From: Zonotrichia leucophrys gambelii
Lineage: Eukaryota; Chordata; Aves; Passeriformes; Passerellidae
Assembly: GCF_028769735.1 (NCBI RefSeq)
Contig: NC_088179.1
Span: forward strand, 6,332,001-6,396,000
Length of the DNA stretch: 64,000 bases
Reading direction: 5' to 3'
The notes beneath the pieces are model-generated. The model had not been told where the DNA came from and searched no databases. It saw only the letters and a list, made by a program, of their open reading frames with translations. Positions 42,951-52,838 of the stretch are shown in pieces. Numbering within the stretch: position 1 is the first letter of the stretch; each line of letters begins with the position of its first letter. Made by a program: the position numbers and the translations under genes.

Positions 42951-45900
42951 CCACCTTAATCTCATATTCAAACACCAATTTGAATAAATTCTGTTGGAAC
43001 ACCACAAAAACAACCAATCTGCAGCTAAAAACTTAACACAGGAATTTCCAGTCCAGACAGTTGATTTGTCAAAGGCATTTGTTATTTGAAATTAGATGGG
43101 AGTAACTGCCTAACAAAACCCATCTCAACCACAGGCGTGCTCATCTGAGCCATCTACAACAATGGAAAAACCAACATTCCCCTTGGGGATTAAAAAAAAT
43201 CCCAAGCAACCAAGTCCCAAACTGCCTGAGCTTACAGCCAAGGAAAAATAATACAAATGAGGCTGCCCTGTGTATTAAACTTTTGTTCTTTGTTGGCTAT
43301 TAATAGGCAAGTGTGGTGAATGTAAGATGATATTCACATCATTTCTAGCCTTCTACCAGCACGTTCTTCCCTTCCTTCCCCACAGCTTTGTGTCTTCCCA
43401 GCCCAGGCCCCACTTCAGGGAGCTCTGACTGCAGCATCAGAGGCAGGAGCCACGGGAAGGGCAGGACAGTTCCTACACTGCCTCAAGCCACTCCTGCTGC
43501 TCTTGGGTCTTCCTTCAAAGAGCCTGGCATGCCACCAACACCAGCAAGAGCTTGTCCAGAGATTAAAAAGGCACCTTTCTTATACAGATATATAAAACAA
43601 GCCGCTTGAGGAGCTGCAGTTACTTTGCACAGCACCACTTTCTGTACCAGCTGCCCCATCAGGTGCCAGGAACAGCCTGTTCCTCTCACCCCTGACATCT
43701 CATTTGGTGCAGAGAGCTCACCATGAATTTATTTCTCCTGAAAAGCTGGAAGTCACTGCTTTGGTACATTCCCATGCTCTTTAATTATGTAATTGTTCCA
43801 TGACAGCTCAGTTCCAGCAGCTCTTCCCTGTGTCAGGCTCACTTCTGCCAGCAGCAGTGAACCTGCACACAGGCTCAGGATTCCAGCAGCATAAATAACT
43901 GCAGTGGCACTCTGTGACACTCCACAGGCTGCTGCTGCTGCTGCTTGTCATTGACCAGGCCTGTGGGTGAAGAGATCAGAACTGGGGAACTACAAATCAG
44001 AGCTGCCTGTCCCGCATGCTGAATGCTTTTTGTGACCACTGCCACACCAAGTCATTCTCTTTTGACATGGGCATGAATGCAAGCACAGTTACAAAGAGGA
44101 GCAACACGTGGCCTCCAGGACAGAGGCAGACACAATAGCCCAGCCCTGGCTGTGGGTGTTATCAAAGCATGGCTTCAGGTCAAGGAAGTTCTTTGAGGGA
44201 CAGACAACAAAGGAGCTGACTGCCAAAAATTTATGGGTGATGAAAATGTGAAAGGTTATTCTCAGCTGTGAATTTCACAATAAAACTGTGTCAGTAACAT
44301 ACCCTGCAAATAGCTCAGAATTTACTGTAGAAAAGGATGGTGGGCACCTCCTGCCATGGCACAGGGGCTCCAAGTCCTGCAATGAATGCAATGGAGGGTG
44401 CTGATGAATGGCACACTCTTGCAAAAGGCCTGGCAATTCTCTATGGCAGAAATCACCAAGAAAATACTCTGAAAGTTTAGAAAAGGATACACATTTAAAC
44501 CTTAGCAGTTTTGTAACAATACACTTGCCTTGGGGAAACAAAATGTCCAGGGAACAACGGCAGCTACAGTGGCAACTCCTCCCTGCACCCCTCAATGCAC
44601 ACTTTGCTCGCCTTGATTCCCATCCCTCAGCCTCATCTCTCAGCCCTTGCCTTTGCTTCTCAGCTTTCCACCAGGACACCAACACCTCTGAAGCAACAAC
44701 CAACAATGAGAAATCAGAAAAGTGAGGCATACCAATAGGAAAGGCTCCTCCCAGCTCTAATGGCTCTGGCATTCACAAACATTTACCTCCAAGACAAGAA
44801 ATTCATTACCTGGTCAGGCAATAGGATTTACATAAGCCCCCACAGCAGTGCTTTCTGTCCTTGATGCTGGTGCTTTGTAGTTCCACCAACATGAACTTGA
44901 GTGCGTAAAAACTTTCCCTTGCAAAGTAAAATGAAGCAGCTTCTCTGGTTGCTTTTGGGAAAAAAATTAAGTGCAACAGCTCAATACCTAAACACACCTC
45001 TCCAGGTTCTGAGCATGTCCAATATCTTGTACAACAGCCCAATAATTAGTATTCAAAACTTCCCCAAACCATTTTGAATCAGGCATTAAATTTCAGTTTC
45101 ATCTTACTGCTTTGTCAGAGAAAACTGTTGCAAATGGAGCTTACAGAAACAAAAGATATTAAAAAAAAAAAGGAAAGAAAACAACCACTCCTCTGACTTG
45201 GGGAGCAAAACAGATGCACAAACCCACAGAAATGATGCCATGTCCTCTGATCAGCTGCGCTGACCCCTCTCAGAGGGCTGGGAAAGGACACATTTTAGGT
45301 GAATTCTATTTGATTTATGTAAATACAAGCAGAACGATCAGCTAGTGCTAAAAGAGAAAAAGCATCAAAGAGCTTAAGGAAAACACTGGGATGGAGGAAC
45401 TGAAAGGAGGTGAAGAATGAACAAGCCAGGATCTGAGACTCAAAGGGCAGAGTACCCAAAGCTGGAGCTCTCCTGCACTCTCACTGCCATTCCCAGGCAC
45501 TCTGTGGAGCAGGGCACAAAGGTTACAGATGGCTGAGCACAGTTTGGAGGCAGCCAAAGGCAGGCAGCCCCTCCAGTCTCAGCTCTGTGTGCAAGGATGA
45601 TCTGTTCAGCACTGAGTCGCATTCCTGTGCTATGTTATTTGTTTCACAGTATCACTGCAACCATTTGTTTGGGTTTGTTTCAGCCCAGTAGCCAACAGGA
45701 ACAGGCCCACAGGAGAGTACTCTGTGTATATTCCTTCTCTCTGTCCTTTTCTCCATCTCCACTATCAATAATTATCAGTGCATGGACCCATTTCCACTGA
45801 ACTCAGGAAAACAGGGATCCCAAAATATGTAAGTACCTCTCTATTGTCAAAAATATTCATTTCTTAGAAGAGAGATGTTTAATTCCTCTCCCACAAGCAA

Positions 45901-48900
45901 TGTCCTATTAAAGTAAGGATAAGGATGTGGGGAAAACAAAACTATCAGACACCAAAGAAGCCACATAAGTGAACCAGAAGAAAGCAGCCTTCAAAATAAA
46001 ACTCTACTGCTTGAAGCAGTGCTTACTCTTGAACATAATTTATAGTTATGTTCACTCTCTCACCTAACACTCTGTTAGTCTAGTGAGCCTAATTTAGTAG
46101 AAACCATTCTAGAAAATAGACCTGCAGGCAACTAAATAAACTACAGCATCAGACAGGGAAATCAACCTTCCTTTTGTATAAAAAAGTCAAGTTCCACAAA
46201 TCTACAGGATTTCTCACAAGGCCTCCCTTACACCAGTGGACTGTACCTCACAAAGGCTGCTTTAATTTCCTGGAGACATTTAACAAGATTCTTCAGAAAA
46301 GGCCCTTAAAGAAATGAGGCTGCCATGGCAACAAGAGCCCTGGCAGGGACAGGTTACCTGGTGAGGAGACAGGAGACAAAGAGCAAACCCAGGGCTCATC
46401 TCCAACTCCACAGGAGGCCCAGGGGAGTCCAAGGAATGCAGGGCACCAGGAGTCCCCAAGGTGCTCTGTGAGGTCCCTGCCAACCCACACAAGCCCACGA
46501 CACCATGAGCGAGCTGGAGGCCGCGCTGGGACCCTTCCATGTGGAACAGAATGCCAGCAAGGTGCTGATGGCTCCAGGCTACTCTGGCAGGGAGGAGCAG
46601 CCCGAGGAAGGGAAGCACAAAGGCTGCAGAGAGCAGGGCTGGCAGGGGCACTCGGGGGGTCAGAGTCACCCACAGAATCCCAGCTGTGCACAGAGCAGTG
46701 GGCTCCAAGCTCAACACCCACAGCCAGCACAGCTGGGCCAACCTGAACCTCTCAGCTGAAGGATCCCCATCTCCAGGACCATTTTTCCTCAGAAGTATTC
46801 CTGCCACTGACCTTGGATCAGCTCTGTCACCTCCTGACTCTGACAGCCTGACTGGATTCACTCATTGGGCACAAACACCTCCCTCCCAAGCAGAGCAGTT
46901 TGAATTCCAGGTGGGGAATTGAGCTCCAGGGAAGGTCAAGGCAGCAGCACAAAGGGAAGGGAGAGCTGTACAGCTGTGGAGACACAGATTCCTCTCAGCT
47001 GAGGCTGCCTGGCAGAGCAGCTCAACCATCTTGAGCAATTCCACTGGCAGCAAGCAGCTCATGTGGTCTGAATGAACAGATCCAGAAATTAACAATGCAA
47101 AACTGGCACACTGAGCATGCACTTAAGGTGGAATTCATTACCCGTTGGCAAATGAAGTTTCATTTTCCACTTATAAACACAAACATGTTGGTATCTTCCA
47201 GGTCCTTGGGGATTCTAACCCTAAAAGGAGAGAGAGAAACCCTCATGTGGGGGAGAGCAAACAGATACTCAGCTTGTTATTGGATTTTGGTTTCAAAAAA
47301 CACCTCCACATGTATTCAAGATTAATTGGTTTGATTTTTATTATTTTATTGTAAAAAATTAGTTGACATTTAGAAACATTTCTGACACACAGGATAATCC
47401 TAAGTAACTCTCCAAAGAAATACCTTTTTCCTATGAGCTGAACAATCTGTCAACACTGCTTTCATTCAGCTAATCTGCCAATATAATACAAGTCTGCTAT
47501 TTGTAGAGTTACAGAATATAAACTCACTAGATTTATTTATAGAATAAATAACATATCTGCTGCTGAAACCTTGCACAGCAAGGAACAGTTGGCTGGATGT
47601 TCCCCCACGCTGCTTTCTAGTAAAACATTACTTTGGGAACCACCTGAAACAGCCTGCCCTCCAGCTGAAGGGGGACAGGCTTAAGAATTCCACCTTCTGC
47701 TCCTAATTGTGAAATAAATTATTAATATCTGTGTGATTGGAGCTCACAACACACTCCCACTCTCATGTCTGAGAATGCTGACAACTGTGGCTGAGAGCCT
47801 GTCCCACCAAACCATGTGCAGCCTTTTTGTGTTTTTGCAGACCCAAATTCCCTCTGGGCAGGATGAGCAGCAGCTCAGGGACTGGGTGCTGGTGGCTTTG
47901 GCCAGCCAGTGCTCCCAGCTCTGAGCAAAGAGAGCAGCACCTGCCAAAGTCAGGGGCCTGAAGGCATGAAAAACCTCCTATCTCACTCCTTGTACTTCAT
48001 ATGGAATTACCTGCAGTTATAAATAGGCATTTACTCCACAGATATTCCAAAATTAAGGCAGAGTTACCAAATTTACCAAGTCCATGTCACACCTACAGCT
48101 CAGAACAGGACACAGGTGACACTTTGGGCCCTGATGGATCTTGTTGGAGGCATCCTGCTATCTCAAGCACACTGTTATTATTTAAAAGCATTTTCCAAAC
48201 TAAAAATGCCTGCAGGGATGCAAATGAGGAAATGTGGCAAAGCTGGCAAAGCCAGGAGCAGGGATCCTTCAAACCACAGGGAGAGCACCTGAGCTCCTGG
48301 GCGTTCTCTCAGTGACACAAAATACTGCACCATTGCATACAGTCAGACTTCCAACAGGACATATCAGAAATTAAATTAGCACATTGCTACAAAATCACAA
48401 CTAAGGACAACATTCCCTCTGCAGTTCCTTCCCTTAACACTGAAGGTGAGGTCTGCCTTTAAAAAAAATCAGAGCGCACCTTCACAAAACAACACTTATT
48501 TTTGAAAGTGTTTTTCAGACTGAAAAGTTGCAAGAGGTCATAATAACACTCTCTAAACCACATATTTTCTAAGGGAACAAAGAAATAGGTTTCTGTGTTC
48601 TGATCACATATTGAACACCCAAACCAACAAAATTACATCACTATGGAAAAGCAAAATACTGCATATCCCTGGATGCCACGGGCAGAAACAACAAAACAAT
48701 TATCAGCTAATGAACTCAAAACCTTGTAGGATTTCCCTTTCTTCTCCAAGAACAAAAACCAACTCTAGTCCTTTCTGGTTTTAGCCAGAATGAGCACACA
48801 CAGTGGCTTTGCAAGCCAGAGATGACAATCTGCAACTGGAGCTTCAGAGCTCCACTGATAAATGAGAGTGACTACAAGTAAACCCCCAAAACTTTAGAGA

Positions 48901-51839
48901 AAGCAGGAAGTATCTTGCAGACATGGGCTGGCATTTTAAGTCCTGAAGTCAATAGAGCAAATTGAGATAAGGCATTCCCTTATCTTGGCACCAGATTCAG
49001 CATCACCTTCTGGCTCTGACTGCAAGCAGAAGCCAGAGCCTCATCCCAGAACTCCAAGGTGCAGCATGGGGAGATCCCAGAGAGGCCAATCACCCATTCA
49101 GCAGTGCTGCAGTGGAATTCTGGCTTTCACATCCCTGCACAACTTCAGCAGTTTGCCTCTTTCAGTACGTCTTGTGGTAATTACAGATCTGGCACTCTGG
49201 AATTCTCAGCAGGGTGTGAGAGGCTTTTGTGCACATTACCAGCAAACAAACCACAATATTACCATAAAGGCATGTTCTCATCCCACTAAATGGACTCTTC
49301 TTAGAAAGTCATCACAATTCAGCATTTCTCTCACTGCATCCTTACACTTCTATGGGCTCACTTGCCCACTAAAATGTTATTTAAATGACCAGTATTTAGC
49401 CAAATTGTACCAGGGCATGTCTTTACAACCAAGAGAAAGAAATGAGAGATTCCACAGTCACCAGCATAAACTCGAGGTACATTTTGTTCTTTCAAATGAA
49501 AAATATTCACTTGCTGAGTTTCTGACTACCCCAAGGAACAAATTTTGTCATTGCATCCAAGTATGAGCTATAACATTGTTCACAAACCTTCTCCACTCTC
49601 CAAAGTGCACTGCAGTTGCAGAAGAAGTCTCGTCCAAGTCTGCACACCATGAAGGGCAGGCTGTGGACGGGGACAGGAGGTGACAAGCTCAGAGACCCCG
49701 GGCACAGGGCTCCAGCAGCAGGGCTCCAGCTGCCCTCACAACTTCAGACCACAGCATCCTGGCTGGGACATTCGGCCAGAAATGCTGGCCCTCAGTGAAC
49801 CAGTCACCTCCAGCACTTGGGGAAATGTTAGGAAGCACCAGAGGCTGTGGACTGCAGTCCCCAGGACACAGGGGCTCTAGATGGATGAAGTGCTCCCAAC
49901 CTCCAGAACTGGCATTAATTTTTCACCCAGCTTCATTCCCACTACCCACTCTCACTGATGTAAATCCATGTGTCCATCAGCAGCAGCAACACAGAATTTC
50001 AACTGCACACTCTCTGTTGAGCAGTCAGTAACAGTTACATCCTCTCAGATTAATCACAGCCCTGAAGTCAGCTCCTGCTCACAAGGAAATCCTGCTGCAT
50101 CACGGGTTAGTGTGTCATTTCAAAACCCTCTGCACCCCTATTTTCTCAGGCTTTCCAACAAAAAGTCATCACAGTTGAGTCAGAAAGAAAAAAAAATCAT
50201 AAAGAAAGAACAAACTGGCTTCTAATTTTGTAACAGGAAGAACTTCTTCACATGGTCAGAACACCTTTTGACAGACAACCTGCACACTGCCTTGTGGCCC
50301 ATTGATTTCTTCAGGGGTGGATGGGTTACACTGCACATTCATCAAATAACCTTGCTACAGCACTAGGCAAGACCAAACTGCTGTGGATCCAAAGAATTTG
50401 CATGGATCCTTCTCTCACACCTCTCCTTTTTCACTAGTGTAATAACATGGAAAAGTTACTGAACCCAAATATTAATGTCATCTATCCCACCAAACACAGG
50501 ACACAGTTTAGTAACACTTGCATTGGTGGTGTGATCTGGAGAAGGTTTTTCATTCCTCAGCAACCTCAACAATAGAGGCTTTCACTAGACTAACTCTACA
50601 CGGCTACAAAATTGTGTGAAATGCAACTGAAATAATCAATACTTACAAAGCAGCTCAATTCAGTTTAATTAAACTCACACTGTCTTCCCAGAAACTAAGT
50701 TTTTGACACTGGTATTGGCAGTCATGTCCCTTTAAGTTTCTCCATGGATACTACAACTATTTTCTTTTTCCCAAGTCGAGCTTCCTCCCAGCCACTGCTC
50801 GCACTCCCTGTTCCATCCCAGGAACACAGGGAAGCAGAGTGCAGCTGTCCACCACTAACCAGGATGGGCCAAGTGACCAGCACCCAGCACCAAAGCCTTC
50901 CACTGCTCCAAGCACAACCTTTGCTGTGTCTGAGCCCAACAGGGCAGGACCCCAGCCCGGTTTTGTGCCTCTCCCCCGCTCGCAGCCCCGGCCACAAGGC
51001 ACTGCCTGCACTTGGCTGCTCCCGGAGCCGCGGATCGCCGGATCCCGGCTCCGCTCCCGCCATCCCCGGGGCTCGGCGCGCTGCTTTTCCCATTTGAAGC
51101 ACGGGGCAGCCCCACGGCTGCGTGACACGGTTCTGTCCCCCGGGCCGGCCGAGGGGCGGCCGCTCGCCCCGGTGCCACCGCACTGCAAACTCGGGGATGA
51201 GCAACAGGAGCGGCGGGCGGGGGTCCCCGGCCCCGGGGCTGCACCCCGGCCTGGCCCCCCTGGATCCCGGCCAGGGGCTCGGGCGGCCCGGGCGCTCCCG
51301 TGGGCTGGGTCCCGGCGGCGGGCCGGGCCGGGCCGGGCCAAAGGCGGGTCGGGCCGCCCACCGGCTCCCGGAACTTTCCCTCCTCCGCCGCCGCCCGGGG
51401 CCGGCCGGGGGCCGCCGCCACCGAGCCCCGCGCGGCGGAAGCGCCACCCCCGCTCCGCCCGAGCATCCCCCGTCGCCCCCACAGGCCCGCCGCGGCCGCC
51501 ACCACCCGGAGCGGGGCGCAGGCCCTGCGGCGGGGGAGGCCGGCCCGGCTCGGCCCCGCGCCCCCGGCAAAGCCCCGGCGGGGACAATGAGATGGCGGCG
51601 AAGAGCGCCGCGCCCGGGGGACCCGTTGCTCCGGCAGGAGCCGCCCCGCCCCGCGCCGCCTCCTCTTCCCTCCCCTCCCCTTCTCCTCTCTCCTCGCACG
51701 GGCAGCGCCCGCTCCCGGCCCGGCCGCCGCGGAGACCGAGCGAGCGAGCGAGCGGCCCCGGCCCCGCTGCCCCCGCCCCTCGCGCCTCCATCTTGGATCG
51801 GCGCCTCCCGCGCGCTCCCTCCCCGCGCGCCGCGCTCAC

Positions 51840-52010
51840 CTCGGGCCGCGCCGCGGCGGCGCCCCGGGAGCGCCCCGGGAGCGCTGCGGGAGCGGCGGCG
51901 GCGCGCGGGGTCCGGCGGGCGCGGGCCGGGGCCGGGGCGGCGGCGCTGGCGGGGCCCGCGCGGGGCTCAGCGGGGCCGCGATCCTAAACCGCCACCTGGC
52001 GGCATTTCCG
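51840..52010 (-). other. STAG1: STAG1 exon 1, non-coding (5' end approximate)
   Basis: STAG1 exon 2 begins with 5' UTR, so at least one upstream non-coding exon is required. The best minus-strand donor in the CpG island is CCCGAG/GTGAGCG, giving an exon whose last base is 51,840. The 5' boundary cannot be read from sequence; I set it near the CTCF-like motif and just below the GC-box/E2F cluster at 52.13-52.20 kb. Other donors in the island could be used. Confidence 0.5.
51988..52002 (-). promoter_or_regulatory. CTCF-like motif 1
   Basis: On the minus strand the sequence CCGCCAGGTGGCGGT fits the 15-base CTCF core (CCASYAGRKGGCRSY) at 14 of 15 positions. It lies at or near the STAG1 first exon. 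The assignment is by motif only. Confidence 0.6.
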
Positions 52011-52048
52011 ACCCGCCACGGCGCAGCCGCCCCGCGCGCCGGGCGCGC

Positions 52049-52063
52049 AGCGCCCCCTGCCGC
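52049..52063 (-). promoter_or_regulatory. CTCF-like motif 2
   Basis: On the minus strand the sequence GCGGCAGGGGGCGCT fits the CTCF core at 13 of 15 positions, including the whole AGGGGGCGCT part. It is 61 bp from motif 1 and in the same orientation. Confidence 0.6.
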
Positions 52064-52128
52064 CCGCGTCGCCGCACCGCGCGCGCCCGGCCCCGCGCCG
52101 CCGCGCGACCGCGCCGCGCGCAGAGGAA

Positions 52129-52216
52129 GGGGCGGGTACGAGGGGAAGCGGCCCCGCCCCGGCGCTCGCGGCACGCGGGAAAACGTCTTTCGCGCGGAAA
52201 CGGCCGCGCGTGCGCC
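52129..52216. promoter_or_regulatory. GC-box, E2F-like and NRF1-like cluster
   Basis: Within 90 bp there are GGGGCGGG (52,129-52,136) and its inverse GCCCCGCCCC (52,151-52,160), the Sp/KLF type. There are also two E2F-type elements, GCGGGAAAA (52,175-52,183) and TTTCGCGC (52,188-52,195), and an NRF1-like GGCGCACGCGCG on the minus strand (52,205-52,216, one mismatch). This is the densest classical promoter grammar in the island. E2F elements would fit cell-cycle control of a cohesin gene. These are motif matches only. Confidence 0.55.
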
Positions 52217-52249
52217 GCGTGCCCGCAAACACCGCCCGGCGGGGGGCGA

Positions 52250-52398
52250 CTGTCGCGATAGAGCCGGCGGGGACACGGGCACCGCGGCGGGGGAGTCTGT
52301 CACGACAGAGCGGGGGCAGGGCACAGACTCGGGCACAGTGAAGCGGCGGGGACAGGGACACGGGTGGGGGAAGGGGGTCCTGACTGTCGCGACAGAAC
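52250..52398. repeat. Three copies of a palindromic CTGTCGCGACAG-type element
   Basis: Copies are CTGTCGCGATAG (starting 52,250), CTGTCACGACAG (starting 52,297) and the perfect 12-bp palindrome CTGTCGCGACAG (starting 52,384). Each is followed by A and a G/C-rich 'gcggggacacggg'-like segment, so the array looks like a degenerate tandem duplication with the palindrome kept. The centre contains CpG steps, and the element resembles, without matching, the TCTCGCGAGA promoter element. Confidence 0.7.
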
Positions 52399-52646
52399 AG
52401 GGGCGAGGGCCCAGCCTGGCCGGAGCGCCTCCCCAGCCCGCGGCCGGCCCTCGGCGGGCGCGCCCCCGGCGCCAGGGCGGTGGCTGTGATGTGCCTGGCA
52501 GTGATGCGCCTGGGGCCCAGCGGGGCCCGCGCTCCCCGCCACGGCGGGGGCGGTCACGGAGGGCGCGGCACGGCGGGGACCGAGCCCGGGCAGCCACCGC
52601 CCTCCGCCCGCTGCTGCCCGGAGGGGCTTCCTGCAGCCGCGCCGGG

Positions 52647-52660
52647 GTTCCCATGGAGAC
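52647..52660. promoter_or_regulatory. X-box (RFX)-like imperfect palindrome
   Basis: GTTCCCATGGAGAC resembles the RFX palindrome GTTGCCATGGCAAC, with three mismatches and the CCATGG centre kept. A separate GTTGCC half-site is at 52,700-52,705. The call is weak without binding data. Confidence 0.3.
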
Positions 52661-52711
52661 GCCCTGCGTCCTCTGACGAGTGCCCTCTTATCGGCGACAG
52701 TTGCCATCGCG

Positions 52712-52716
52712 ATTGG
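52712..52716 (-). promoter_or_regulatory. Inverted CCAAT box
   Basis: ATTGG on the plus strand (CCAAT on the minus strand) in the context CGCGATTGGTGCC fits an NF-Y site. It lies about 120 bp upstream of the plus-strand donor at 52,839, so it is well placed for a SLC35G2 first exon. Confidence 0.4.
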
Positions 52717-52759
52717 TGCCGCCCTCCTCGCAGCGCTCCCGAGCTCGGTCGCTTTGCGG

Positions 52760-52838
52760 GCGACTGTCCCCTCCTGCACACCCCGCACGCACCGCTGGCT
52801 AACGGGGGGCGCAGGTTGCTGGGAGAAGATCCAAAGCA
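52760..52838 (+). other. SLC35G2: Putative SLC35G2 non-coding exon 1 (5' end unknown)
   Basis: The SLC35G2 coding exon begins 22 bases before its ATG, right after a clear splice acceptor, so an upstream non-coding exon is required. The best plus-strand donor at the edge of the CpG island is AAAGCA/GTGAGTGAG, giving an exon that ends at 52,838 and an intron of about 4.6 kb. No other strong CpG island lies between here and the coding exon. The start position given is arbitrary. A donor at 56,730 (CACAG/GTAAGG) is an alternative or additional exon. Confidence 0.4.

Larger units (their letters stand above)
13648..51839 (-). other. STAG1: STAG1 intron 1, about 38 kb, non-coding
   Basis: This very long first intron separates the non-coding exon 1 in the CpG island from exon 2. 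Supported contents are a CR1 fragment near 18.2 kb, an ERV-type solo LTR near 29.2-29.7 kb, simple repeats (A run at 36.73 kb, AATA repeat at 40.36 kb, A/C-rich tract at 42.83 kb), and an AT-rich tract at 37.03 kb. It also has several GC-richer patches of 300-700 bp (about 30.8-31.3, 38.7-39.1, 39.9-40.3, 41.8-42.2, 43.4-43.7 and 46.3-46.9 kb). I see no exon with splice sites and a recognisable product on either strand. The longest open frames (193 residues at 48,985-49,566 and 160 at 15,499-15,981) have no family resemblance. First introns of this size often hold enhancers, but I cannot identify one by eye. Confidence 0.75.
50960..52830. promoter_or_regulatory. CpG island promoter of STAG1, possibly shared with SLC35G2
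   Basis: About 1.9 kb of very GC- and CpG-rich DNA stands out from the AT-rich sequence on both sides. On the minus strand it holds a good splice donor (CCCGAG/GTGAGCG at 51,840/51,839) expected for STAG1 exon 1. On the plus strand, its right edge holds a donor (AAAGCA/GTGAGTGAG at 52,838/52,839). Between them are GC boxes, E2F-like, NRF1-like, CTCF-like, X-box-like and inverted CCAAT elements. I see no TATA box near either inferred start, which is normal for a housekeeping CpG-island promoter. The long open frames here (up to 382 residues on both strands) are Pro/Arg/Ala/Gly-rich by-products of base composition. Confidence 0.85.

Noticed and set aside
46505..46759. ATG with good context (ACACCATGAG) opening an 84-codon frame beginning MSELEAALGPF
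   Set aside because: The start looks gene-like, but the frame degrades into low-complexity Gln/Gly/Pro sequence and overlaps other open frames on both strands in a GC-rich patch. I know no match.
48985..49566. 193-codon plus-strand open frame in STAG1 intron 1
   Set aside because: It starts at a TTG, not an ATG, has no recognisable domain, no supporting splice sites or promoter, and no periodic composition. It fits a chance frame.
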